Shown here in pieces: positions 17,372-27,517 of a stretch of 64,000 nt of DNA. Below the pieces are notes generated by a model. The model did no database searches, had not been told where the DNA came from, and saw only the letters and a list, made by a program, of their open reading frames with translations. The stretch's first letter is position 1; each line of letters opens with the position of its first letter. A program made the position numbers and the translations under genes. The stretch lies in assembly GCF_036248255.1 (NCBI RefSeq), contig NZ_CP109178.1:6014001-6078000 (forward strand), given 5' to 3'. The DNA comes from Streptomyces sp. NBC_01717 (lineage in GTDB: Bacteria; Actinomycetota; Actinomycetes; Streptomycetales; Streptomycetaceae).

Positions 17372-19278
17372 GCACCCGCAGGCTCACCACCGCCCAGGCC
17401 CTGGTGTCCTTCCTCGCCCGCCAATACACCGAGCGCGACGGCCGGCGACAACGTCTGATCAGCGCCACCTGGGGCATCTTCGGCCACGGCAACGTCGCCG
17501 GAATCGGCCAGGCGCTCCTGGAGACGGGGGCCGCCGCGCCCGGGTCCGTATCCGCCCGGCCGGCCATGCCCTACCTCCAGGGCCGCAACGAGCAGTCCAT
17601 GGTGCACGCCGCCGTCGGCTACGCCCGCCAGTCCGGCCGTCTCTCCGCGCACGCCGTCACCACCTCCATCGGCCCCGGCGCCACCAACCTCGTCACCGGC
17701 GCCGCCCTCGCCACCATCAACCACCTCCCCGTCCTCCTCCTCCCCGGCGACATCTTCGCGACCCGCCCCGCCGACCCCGTGCTCCAGCAGCTCGAAGTCC
17801 CGTCCGCGGGCGACCTCTCCGTCAACGACTGCCTGCGCCCCGTCTCCCGCTACTTCGACCGCATCACCCGCCCCGAAGCACTCGTTCCGGCCGCCCTCCA
17901 GGCCATGCGGACCCTCGCCGACCCGGCGGAGACCGGCGCCGTCACACTCGCGCTGCCGCAGGACGTGCAGGCGGAGGCGTACGACTGGCCGGAGGAGTTC
18001 TTCGCCGAGCGCGTCTGGCACGTACGCCGCCCCGCACCCGACGCCCACGAACTGGAACGGGCGGTAAGGGCCGTGCGCACCGCCCGCCGGCCGCTGATCG
18101 TCGCAGGTGGCGGGGTCCATCACAGCGCGGCCGAGGAGACCCTGGCCGCACTGGCCGCCGCCACCCGGATCCCCGTCGCCTCCACCCAGTCCGGCAAGGG
18201 TTCGCTGCGCCACGACCACCCCGCCGACGTCGGCGGCATCGGACACACCGGCACCGCGACCGCCGACGAACTGGCCCGTACCGCCGACCTGATCATCGGC
18301 ATCGGCACCCGCTACTCCGACTTCACCACCGCCTCCGCCACCCTCTTCTCGAACCCGGCGGTCCGCTTCCTCAACCTCAACATCACCGGCTTCGACGCCC
18401 ACAAGCTCGCCGCGCTCCCGCTCGTCGCCGATGCCCGCACCGCCCTCGAAGCGCTGACCGAGGCCCTGAACGAGCGCAACTACCGCGTCGACCCGGCCTA
18501 CGAGACCGAGTACACCGACGCCAAGGAGCGCTGGGAGCAGCGCGTCGACACGGCGTTCGCCGCGGACGACCCGGCTGCGCGGCCCACCCAGGCCCAGGTC
18601 CTCGGTCTGCTCGACACCCTGGTCGACGACGACGACATCCTGATCAACGCGGCGGGCTCGCTCCCCGGCGACCTGCACCAGCTGTGGCGGACCCGCTCCC
18701 GCAGCCAGTACCACGTCGAGTACGGCTACTCCTGCATGGGATACGAGATCCCGGCTGCGATCGGCGTACAGCTGGCCGCTCCCGGCCGGCCCGTCTGGGC
18801 GCTCGTCGGCGACGGCACCTACCTCATGAACCCCACCGAGATCGTCACCGCCGTGCAGGAGAACCTGCCGGTCAAGGTCGTCGTCCTGCAGAACCACGGC
18901 TACGCCTCGATCGGCGGACTCTCCGAGGCGGTCGGCGCCGAAGGCTTCGGTACCGCCTACCGGCAGCGCGCCGCCGACGGCAGCTTCACCGGCCCCCCGC
19001 TGCCCGTCGATCTCGCGGCCAACGCCGGCTCTCTCGGCATGCGGGTGTTGCGCGCGAAGACCGTGCGTGACCTGCGCGAAGCCCTCGCCGTCGCGCGGGC
19101 CTCGGACCGCCCCACTTGTGTCTACGTCGAGACCGAAACGGCAGACACAGTGTCGGGCCCCCCTCCGGCGCAGGCGTGGTGGGATGTTCCTGTAGCCGAA
19201 ACGGCCACCCGCCCGTCGGCGGTCAAAGCCCGGGAAGACTACGACCGGCAAGTCGCAGCCCGACGCCGCCACCTCTGA
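17368..19278 (+). CDS. iolD: 3D-(3,5/4)-trihydroxycyclohexane-1,2-dione hydrolase (ThDP)
   Basis: 636 residues from ATG 17368 with CAGGAGG upstream. ThDP-enzyme architecture: N-terminal Pyr domain with GIFGHGNVAGIGQAL and QGRNEQSMVHAAVGYAR (catalytic Glu), a middle NAD/FAD-like domain (RPLIVAGGGVHHS), and C-terminal PP domain with VEYGYSCMGYEIPAAIG and LVGDGTYLMNPTE...VVLQNHGYASIG (GDG...N Mg/ThDP motif). It opens the inositol-derived ring to 5-deoxy-glucuronate. Translationally coupled to iolB. Confidence 0.95.
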   Translation: MSTRRLTTAQALVSFLARQYTERDGRRQRLISATWGIFGHGNVAGIGQALLETGAAAPGSVSARPAMPYLQGRNEQSMVHAAVGYARQSGRLSAHAVTTSIGPGATNLVTGAALATINHLPVLLLPGDIFATRPADPVLQQLEVPSAGDLSVNDCLRPVSRYFDRITRPEALVPAALQAMRTLADPAETGAVTLALPQDVQAEAYDWPEEFFAERVWHVRRPAPDAHELERAVRAVRTARRPLIVAGGGVHHSAAEETLAALAAATRIPVASTQSGKGSLRHDHPADVGGIGHTGTATADELARTADLIIGIGTRYSDFTTASATLFSNPAVRFLNLNITGFDAHKLAALPLVADARTALEALTEALNERNYRVDPAYETEYTDAKERWEQRVDTAFAADDPAARPTQAQVLGLLDTLVDDDDILINAAGSLPGDLHQLWRTRSRSQYHVEYGYSCMGYEIPAAIGVQLAAPGRPVWALVGDGTYLMNPTEIVTAVQENLPVKVVVLQNHGYASIGGLSEAVGAEGFGTAYRQRAADGSFTGPPLPVDLAANAGSLGMRVLRAKTVRDLREALAVARASDRPTCVYVETETADTVSGPPPAQAWWDVPVAETATRPSAVKAREDYDRQVAARRRHL

Positions 19279-19298
19279 AGGCCTGAAGGAGTTTCGTA

Positions 19299-20798
<1,500 letters not shown>

Positions 20799-20814
20799 TC
20801 CGTATCCCACCCGC

Positions 20815-20851
20815 ACCGGGCCCCGGCCGCAACCAGCGGCCGGGGCCCGGT
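20815..20851 (+). terminator. Strong hairpin after mmsA
   Basis: Perfect 16-bp stem, 20815-20830 with 20836-20851, around an AACCA loop, 17 bases after the mmsA stop. G+C-rich stems without a U tract are the common terminator type in Streptomyces. Confidence 0.85.
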
Positions 20852-21009
20852 GGTTCTTCGACGGCGGGCCGCCCGGCGGGGCGCGGCGTTCCGGAACAGT
20901 CCGCGGCGCCGGCCGGGAAGAAACCCCAGCAGAACCGATGAGTCTCAGCGTCCACGGGTGTCTACAAGTGCGACAGTCCCGACCAGGCACGAAAACGAGG
21001 AGACGAAGC

Positions 21010-21462
21010 ATGAGCACCGAGCAGACCACCCCGGCCAACGGCTTCTCCTACAAGTTGACCCGAACGCTCGACGCCTCCGCGGTGAAGGTGTGGCGGGCGT
21101 GGACCACTCCCGAGCAGTACGCCCGGTGGGCCTACGCCGTTGCCGGCTCCGTCGAGATGGACGTACGGCCGGGCGGAGTGTGGAAGGCCACGATGGCCAC
21201 GCCCGACGGCGGACAGTTCCCGCTGACCGGCTCCTATCTTGAGGTCGCCGAGAGCCGCCTCCTGGTGGTCGGCATGGACGTACCCGGCAAGCCCGCGCCC
21301 GTAGCCATGACCGTGGAACTGGACGAGCAGAACGACCACCACACGCAGATCGTGCTCCACCAGACCTGCGACACCGTCGAGGAACGCGACATGGCCGAGC
21401 AGGGCAGCACCATGCTCCTCGACAGCCTGAGCGCCTTCCTGGCCGATGAAGCGGGTAACTGA
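21010..21462 (+). CDS. SRPBCC (AHSA1-like) domain protein
   Basis: 150 residues from ATG 21010 with GAGGAGACG upstream. Single START/SRPBCC fold: KLTRTLDASAVKVWRAWTTPEQYARWAY (the classic first strand and helix of AHSA1 proteins), MDVRPGGVWKATM and a long C-terminal helix ending STMLLDSLSAFLAD. These proteins bind hydrophobic ligands in a cavity or act with ArsR regulators. No ArsR gene is adjacent. Ligand unknown. Confidence 0.88.
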   Translation: MSTEQTTPANGFSYKLTRTLDASAVKVWRAWTTPEQYARWAYAVAGSVEMDVRPGGVWKATMATPDGGQFPLTGSYLEVAESRLLVVGMDVPGKPAPVAMTVELDEQNDHHTQIVLHQTCDTVEERDMAEQGSTMLLDSLSAFLADEAGN

Positions 21463-21735
21463 CCCCGCTCAGAACTTCTGCACCCGGCCGACGTGCAGTT
21501 GGATCTTCTCCGTGACCAGGACGGGTATTGCTGCTGAAGGGGCCACCGAACCGACCAGGAATCTCTTTGCGAAAAGGGTTGTGAGCACGGCGTGACGTGA
21601 GTCGTCAAGGCGCGTTCACAGCCCCTTTCGGTGCTTGAAGAGAGGCCATCCGCGCCGTTGCGGGCCTGGTCGGCGACCGCACGGCCACTCGATGACCACC
21701 GCTGACGTCGTGTGGTCGATTGGTATCGTCCGCGA

Positions 21736-22632
21736 ATGACCAGTCGCAGCCGCGACCGCGTCGTCGCAGACGTCCGCAGCGTCGTGATTGCGCACATGCC
21801 CGACTACCAGGTCGACTCCGTCGTGCAGCTCGGCGAGGGCCTGGACAACCTGGCGTACGAGGTGAACGGTGAGCTGATCGTGCGCTTCGGTAAGGAGCCC
21901 GACCTGGCACGGCGGGCCGCCCTGCTGAACCACGAGGCCCGCGTGCTTGCTGCCGTCGCCGACGTTTCGCCGCTGCCCGTGCCCCAGCCGACGTTCACGG
22001 TCGCGGAGCAGGGTTGTCTGGCCTACTTCAAGCTTCCCGGCGTGCCACTGGTGGATATGCCGCGGCACCAGCGATCGGCTCACGGCACGTCGATCGGCGC
22101 CACGCTTGGCGAGCTGCTCACTGCCCTGCATGCTGTTGCGATCGATCGGATGGCCGTGGAAACGGACCACCAACCGGTGGCCGAGTGGCGACATGAGGCC
22201 ACGGAGAACTATGTGACGGTGGCCGGACGGGTACCGGCGGCGCAGCGCCGATCCGTCGAGGCGTTCCTGGACGCCGCACCACCGCACGATGGCTGCACCC
22301 CGACGTTCTCCCACAACGATCTGGGGATCGAACACGTTCTCGTCGACCCGGTCGCGTGGACGGTGACCGGCATCATTGACTGGAGCGATGCCGCCGTCGT
22401 CGATCCCGCCTGCGACTTCGGGCTGCTCCACCGCGATCTCGGCCCCGCGGCCACCCGCGCCGCCATCAGCACCTATCGAACCGACACCAACGACGTCGCG
22501 GCTCTCAGCGAGCGCGCCGTGTTCTATGCCAGGTGCAGTGTCTTCGAGGATCTGGCATACGGCATCGAGACGGAACAAGACAAATACGTCGACAAGAGCC
22601 TTGCCGCGATGGAATGGCTGTTTCCGTCATAG
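21736..22632 (+). CDS. Aminoglycoside-phosphotransferase-like kinase
   Basis: 298 residues from ATG 21736; the frame opens at 21712. APH/choline-kinase fold: YEVNGELIVRFGKEP (ATP-binding strand with Lys), NHEARVLAAVADVSPLPVPQP, catalytic loop SHNDLGIEHVLVD (HND in place of the usual HGD, the catalytic Asp kept) and IIDWSDAAVVDPACDFG (metal Asp). It probably phosphorylates a small metabolite. Whether it gives antibiotic resistance cannot be told. It stands apart from its neighbours in orientation and spacing. Confidence 0.85.
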   Translation: MTSRSRDRVVADVRSVVIAHMPDYQVDSVVQLGEGLDNLAYEVNGELIVRFGKEPDLARRAALLNHEARVLAAVADVSPLPVPQPTFTVAEQGCLAYFKLPGVPLVDMPRHQRSAHGTSIGATLGELLTALHAVAIDRMAVETDHQPVAEWRHEATENYVTVAGRVPAAQRRSVEAFLDAAPPHDGCTPTFSHNDLGIEHVLVDPVAWTVTGIIDWSDAAVVDPACDFGLLHRDLGPAATRAAISTYRTDTNDVAALSERAVFYARCSVFEDLAYGIETEQDKYVDKSLAAMEWLFPS

Positions 22633-22780
22633 CCGCCTCATCTCGACCGAGCCGCCAGGGACATCAACCCGCCGGGAGAGAACCTGCACCCCCAATGAAC
22701 CCGCCCCGGTGGCTGCTCCCACCGACGCGGCCTGGCATCCTGCACGGATCCGCCGGACCTTCGGCCCTGGAGGTCGGCTC

Positions 22781-23626
22781 ATGGCAGCGGGACAGAGGGA
22801 GACAACCGTGGAACCAACGCCTGCCCGGGAACGGCGAGACGCGCTTCCCGAGGGACTTGCCGAGGCGATACACGACACCGCCGAGGAGATAGCGGCGTTG
22901 CTGCGCGGCCGGACGGACACGGGCATCCCGGTCCCCGGATCCACCTGGACCCTCGGTGAGGCGGCGGCCCACCTGGCGCAGGCCAATGAGCTGATGGCCG
23001 ATATCGCGGCCGGCCACGACCGCCCGTACGGGGACGGTACGCCGCAGAGCCTGGCGGCGGCCAACGAGCGCTCCCTCGCCGGGTTCGGCGAGCGTGGGGC
23101 CGATCCGCTCGCCGAGATGATCGTGGCGCAGGCCGACGCCTTCCTCGCGGCGGCGGAGCAGCGCCCGTTGGACGAGACCGTGATCACCCCGCTGGGCTCG
23201 ATGGATGTGGCCATCCTCGGCTCGTACCTGCTCACGCACATGCTCGGCCACGGCTACGATCTCGCCCGCGCGGTGGGGCGTCCGCACATGCTCGACGGCG
23301 CCCGGGTCGAGCTGTCCCTGCCCTTCATGATCACCAGCATGCCGCGGGTGGTCGCCGCCGCCGCTGCCGGGCTGAACGCGCGCTTTGCGATCCGCCTGCG
23401 GGGTGGACAGCGCTTCGGCGCGACCTTCACCGACGGAGCGCTGACCGTCAGCCCGGGGCCGTTGAGCCGCCCGGACTGCACCATCCTCATCGAACCGGTC
23501 ACCTTCCTGCTGATCGCTCTCGGCCGCTGCGATCCGTGGGGCGCCATGGCCCGCGGCCGTGTGCTGGCCTGGGGCCGCAAGCCCTGGATGGCCCCTCGCT
23601 TCCCGGCCTTGTTCACGGCGCCCTGA
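22781..23626 (+). CDS. Maleylpyruvate-isomerase-type (mycothiol, DinB_2) protein with SCP2 tail
   Basis: 281 residues from ATG 22781 (GGAGG seven bases upstream); a GTG at 22808 also has a good ribosome-binding site. N-terminal DinB-like four-helix bundle: STWTLGEAAAHLAQANELM with the metal-type His, and LTHMLGHGYDLARAVGRP with two further His, as in mycothiol-dependent maleylpyruvate isomerases. The C-terminal part (FAIRLRGGQRFGATFTDGALTV to GRCDPWGAMARGRVLAWGRKP) is SCP2-like. Streptomyces have many such paralogues, and this one is not tied to a pathway here. Confidence 0.83.
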   Translation: MAAGQRETTVEPTPARERRDALPEGLAEAIHDTAEEIAALLRGRTDTGIPVPGSTWTLGEAAAHLAQANELMADIAAGHDRPYGDGTPQSLAAANERSLAGFGERGADPLAEMIVAQADAFLAAAEQRPLDETVITPLGSMDVAILGSYLLTHMLGHGYDLARAVGRPHMLDGARVELSLPFMITSMPRVVAAAAAGLNARFAIRLRGGQRFGATFTDGALTVSPGPLSRPDCTILIEPVTFLLIALGRCDPWGAMARGRVLAWGRKPWMAPRFPALFTAP

Positions 23627-23749
23627 GAGACACGCCTCCGGCATACCGCGTACGGAGTACGGCGGGGGAGGAGCGTACGTCTCAAGGAGGCTCGGCAGTT
23701 CCCCCTTTCGGCAGCCCGGGAGCGCGGGACGGGCGCTTAGGGTCGAGAC

Positions 23750-26506
23750 ATGCAGACCCCTGACTCCCGATGGCGCCGATGGACCCGCGGACGCGGCCGG
23801 TGGGCGGCGGCCCTGGCCGCGCTCGTCGTGCTGGCGGGCGCCGGCACCTGGACCGCGGCGGCCGACGACAGCGCGCCCGCGGTGCACCGCGAGGACCGGA
23901 TGATGCGGGTGGACGGGGTGTCGATCGACACCTCGTACTTCACGTCCGGGGGTTCGGAGCGCCGGCCCGCCGTGCTGATAGGGCACGGCTTCGGCGGCTC
24001 CAAGGACGATGTGCGGGCGCAGGCCGAGAAGTTGGCCGGTGCCGGTTACGCCGTCCTGACCTGGTCGGCCCGCGGGTTCGGAAAGTCCGGCGGGGAGATC
24101 TCGCTCAACGCACCCGGCCGCGAGGTCAAGGACGTGTCCGGGCTGATCGACTGGCTGGCCCGCAGGCCCGAGGTGCAGCTGGACGGCAAGGGCGACCCGC
24201 GCGTCGGCGTCACCGGCGCCTCGTACGGTGGCGCGGTCTCGCTCCTCGCCGCCGGGCACGACAAGCGCGTCGACGCGATCGCACCGGTGATCTCGTACTG
24301 GAACCTCGCCGACGCGCTCTTCCCCGACGGGGTCTTCAAGAAGCTCTGGGCGGGGATCTTCATCACCTCGGGCGGCGGCTGCGACAAGTTCGAGAGGCAA
24401 CTGTGCGACATGTACGAACGGGTCGCCGTCTCCGGGAAGCCGGACGCCGCCGCCCGTGCCCTGCTGACCGACCGCTCCCCGGCCGCCGTCGGCGACCGCA
24501 TCAAGGTGCCCGCGCTCATCGTGCAGGGACAGACCGACTCCCTCTTCCCGCTCGGTCAGGCCGATGCCATGGCACACACCATCAGCGGGAACGGCGCACC
24601 CGTCTCCGTCGACTGGATCGCGGGCGGGCACGACGGCGGGGACCTGGAGAGCGGTCGGGTCGAGAACCGGATCGGGTCATGGTTCGACCGGTACCTGAAG
24701 GAGGACAAGGGCGTCGACACCGGGCCCCGCTTCCGCGTCACCCGTACCGGAGGCATCGACTCCACCGATGGGGCCGCCCTCCAGCGCGGTGCGAGCAGCG
24801 ACCACTACCCGGGACTGTCGAGCGGCGGCCGGCAGATCGCGCTCACGGGCACGGGAGGCCGACAGGAGATCACGGGCCTGGGCGGGAGCAGCAGTCGGGG
24901 CGGCACTCAGGACGACGCGAACGGTGGCGCACAGGACGGCGCCTCCGCCGGTCTGCGGACGCAGACCTTCCGGAACCCGGCCGGCGCCAACCCGCCCGCC
25001 ATCTCCGCCGTCCCGGGCGTCGGCGGCGGACTCGCCCAGCTCTCCACCCTCGGCGTCGGACTCTCGCTCGACTTCCCCGGCCAGTACGCCCGCTTCGACT
25101 CCGCACCCCTCGGCACATCGATGCGCATCACCGGATCACCCACCGTCCGCGTGAAGGTGACGGCCGGGCATGGCGATGCGGTGCTGTTCGGCAAGGTGTA
25201 CGACGTGGCGCCGGACGGGCGGCAGCAGGTGCTGCCCGCCCAGCTCGTCGCCCCCTACCGGATCACACCCGCGCAGCAGAACAAGACCGTCGAGCTGACC
25301 CTGCCCGCCGTCGACCACGCGCTCGACGCCGGACACCGGCTCCGTCTGGTCCTTTCCGCCACCGACCTCGGCTACGCCTCACCGGCCGAGCCGACCTCGT
25401 ACACCGTCTCCCTCGTCGGCCCGCTGACCGTCCCCACCGCACCCGCGGTGAGGACCGCGTCGGCCGGGCTGCCGTGGTGGACCTGGGGACTTCCCGCCGC
25501 GGCCGCCGTCATCGCTCTCGCGCTGCTGCTCACCGCACGCCGCCGCACCGCGACCCCGGCCCCGGACCCGGCGCTCGCCGACGTCCCCCTCCAGATCACC
25601 GGCCTGTCCAAGAAGTACGCCAGGTCCGCCGACAGGTACGCGGTCAAGGACCTGTCCTTCCGCGTCGAGAAGGGCCAGGTCCTCGGGCTCCTCGGACCGA
25701 ACGGGGCGGGGAAGACCACCACCCTGCGCATGCTGATGGGCCTCATCGGCCCCGACGGCGGCGAGATCCGCGTCTTCGGACATGCCATCCGGCCGGGCGC
25801 GCCCGTGCTGTCCCGGGTCGGGGCGTTCGTCGAAGGGGCGGGCTTCCTGCCGCATCTGTCCGGGCGGGCCAACCTGGAGCTGTACTGGCAGGCCACCGGA
25901 CGCCCCGCCGAGGACTCGCACATCGAGGAGGCCCTGGAGATCGCCGGACTCGGCGACGCGCTGGCCCGCGCGGTGCGGACGTACTCGCAAGGCATGCGGC
26001 AGCGGCTCGCCATCGCCCAGGCCATGCTGGGCATGCCGGACCTGCTCATCCTCGATGAGCCGACCAACGGCCTCGACCCGCCCCAGATCCGCGAGATGCG
26101 CGACGTGATGATCCGGTACGCGGCCGGGGGCCGGACCGTCATCGTCTCCAGCCATCTCCTCTCCGAGGTCGAACGGTCCTGCACCCACCTGGTGGTCATG
26201 GACCGCGGCCGGCTCGTCCAGGCGGGCCCGGTCGCCGAGATCACCGGCTCCGGCGACACGCTGCTGATCAGCACCGCGGCAGAGGTCGCCGAACCGCTGG
26301 TCGACAAGGTCGCCGCGCTGCCGGGCATCGGCTCCGCGGTCCGTACCGACGACGGGCGCGGGCTGCTCGTACGGCTCGACGGCGACACCTCGTCCTCCGT
26401 GCTGATCGCCGAACTCGTCCGGCTCGACGTGCCGTTGACCGGTGTCGGACCGCACCGCCGCCTGGAGGACGCGTTCCTCACCCTGATCTCCGGAGGCTCC
26501 GCATGA
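23750..26506 (+). CDS. Membrane alpha/beta hydrolase fused to ABC transporter ATPase
   Basis: 918 residues. Order: cytoplasmic basic start and anchor helix (about 18-38); extracytoplasmic S15/CocE-type alpha/beta hydrolase with GHGFGG oxyanion loop and triad Ser158 (GASYGG), Asp263, His294; a Gly/Ser-rich insert (about 365-400); a jelly-roll X-Pro-dipeptidyl-peptidase C-terminal domain (about 430-558); a second helix (576-596); then a cytoplasmic ABC ATPase with Walker A GPNGAGKTT (Lys655), signature YSQGMRQRL (745-753), Walker B LLILDEPTNGLDP and switch His802. One chain thus joins an exported hydrolase to an ATPase. The permease overlaps it by ATGA, so the pair is probably an exporter with a built-in surface hydrolase. 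Confidence 0.9.
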   Translation: MQTPDSRWRRWTRGRGRWAAALAALVVLAGAGTWTAAADDSAPAVHREDRMMRVDGVSIDTSYFTSGGSERRPAVLIGHGFGGSKDDVRAQAEKLAGAGYAVLTWSARGFGKSGGEISLNAPGREVKDVSGLIDWLARRPEVQLDGKGDPRVGVTGASYGGAVSLLAAGHDKRVDAIAPVISYWNLADALFPDGVFKKLWAGIFITSGGGCDKFERQLCDMYERVAVSGKPDAAARALLTDRSPAAVGDRIKVPALIVQGQTDSLFPLGQADAMAHTISGNGAPVSVDWIAGGHDGGDLESGRVENRIGSWFDRYLKEDKGVDTGPRFRVTRTGGIDSTDGAALQRGASSDHYPGLSSGGRQIALTGTGGRQEITGLGGSSSRGGTQDDANGGAQDGASAGLRTQTFRNPAGANPPAISAVPGVGGGLAQLSTLGVGLSLDFPGQYARFDSAPLGTSMRITGSPTVRVKVTAGHGDAVLFGKVYDVAPDGRQQVLPAQLVAPYRITPAQQNKTVELTLPAVDHALDAGHRLRLVLSATDLGYASPAEPTSYTVSLVGPLTVPTAPAVRTASAGLPWWTWGLPAAAAVIALALLLTARRRTATPAPDPALADVPLQITGLSKKYARSADRYAVKDLSFRVEKGQVLGLLGPNGAGKTTTLRMLMGLIGPDGGEIRVFGHAIRPGAPVLSRVGAFVEGAGFLPHLSGRANLELYWQATGRPAEDSHIEEALEIAGLGDALARAVRTYSQGMRQRLAIAQAMLGMPDLLILDEPTNGLDPPQIREMRDVMIRYAAGGRTVIVSSHLLSEVERSCTHLVVMDRGRLVQAGPVAEITGSGDTLLISTAAEVAEPLVDKVAALPGIGSAVRTDDGRGLLVRLDGDTSSSVLIAELVRLDVPLTGVGPHRRLEDAFLTLISGGSA

Positions 26507-27378
26507 GTGCCGCAGTCGATGTCACCGACGCCGCCGAAGCCCGCGGATACCGGGCGCGGCGCACCCTGCCGCTGCGCGTCGAGGCCGTACGGCAGCTGCG
26601 CAGGCGCCGCACCCTGCTGATGGGCGGGGTGCTGGCGGCCCTCCCGTTCATCCTGATCATCGCGTTCGCGATCGGCGGCACCCCGGACTCCCGGGGCGGC
26701 GGCGACCGCCTCACGCTGATGGACACGGCGACCGCGTCCGCCGCGAACTTTGCCGCGACCTGCCTGTTCGTCTCCGCCGGATTCCTGCTCGTCGTGCCGG
26801 TGGCGCTGTTCTGCGGGGACACCGTCGCCTCGGAGGCCAGTTGGTCGTCGCTGCGCTATCTGCTGGCGGCGCCCGTCCCCCGGGCCAGGCTGCTGTGGAG
26901 CAAACTCGTCGTGGCGCTCGGCTTCGGCCTGGCCGCGATGGTGCTGCTGCCACTCGTCGCTCTGGCCGCGGGAGCCGCCGCATACGGCTGGGGGCCGCTC
27001 CAGCTCCCCACCGGGGGCGCGCTGGCGACCGGCGACACCGTGCCCCGGCTCGCGCTCGTCGTCGCGTTCATCTTTGTGTCCCAACTGGTCACCGCCGGAC
27101 TGGCGTTCTGGCTGTCGACGAAGACCGACGCCCCGCTGGGCGCGGTCGGCGGCGCGGTCGGGCTGACCATCGTCGGCAATGTGCTCGACGCCGTCACCGC
27201 ACTCGGTTCCTGGCGTGAATTCCTCCCCGCGCACTGGCAGTTCGCCTGGGCGGACGCACTCCAGCCCGACCTGGAGTGGGGCGGCATGGCAAAGGGCGCG
27301 GCGATCTCGGTGACGTACGCCCTGATCCTGTTCGCGTTCGCCTTCCGGGGGTTCAGTCGTAAGGACATCGTGTCCTGA
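26503..27378 (+). CDS. ABC-2-type transporter permease
   Basis: 291 residues; ATG 26503 overlaps the hydrolase-ATPase stop. Six hydrophobic segments are visible, beginning TLLMGGVLAALPFILIIAFAIGG and including CLFVSAGFLLVVPVALFCGD, SWSSLRYLLAAPVPRARLLWSK (a typical ABC-2 loop), LGFGLAAMVLLPLVALAAG, LALVVAFIFVSQLVTAGLAFWLS and a final AISVTYALILFAFAFRGFSRKD. It forms the membrane channel for the upstream ATPase domain. Substrate unknown. Confidence 0.92.
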   Translation: MSAAVDVTDAAEARGYRARRTLPLRVEAVRQLRRRRTLLMGGVLAALPFILIIAFAIGGTPDSRGGGDRLTLMDTATASAANFAATCLFVSAGFLLVVPVALFCGDTVASEASWSSLRYLLAAPVPRARLLWSKLVVALGFGLAAMVLLPLVALAAGAAAYGWGPLQLPTGGALATGDTVPRLALVVAFIFVSQLVTAGLAFWLSTKTDAPLGAVGGAVGLTIVGNVLDAVTALGSWREFLPAHWQFAWADALQPDLEWGGMAKGAAISVTYALILFAFAFRGFSRKDIVS

Positions 27379-27517
27379 CCTTGATGTTCCGAGGCGATTC
27401 GCGGCCTTCGCGCCCGCCGTTGCCGCATCGAGATTCATCCGCAACGTCTTCGTCTGCTCCTTGACGCCGTCCCGCACGTCACATTCACAAGTGCTGACAC
27501 GACGTTGGGGGCAGGGA

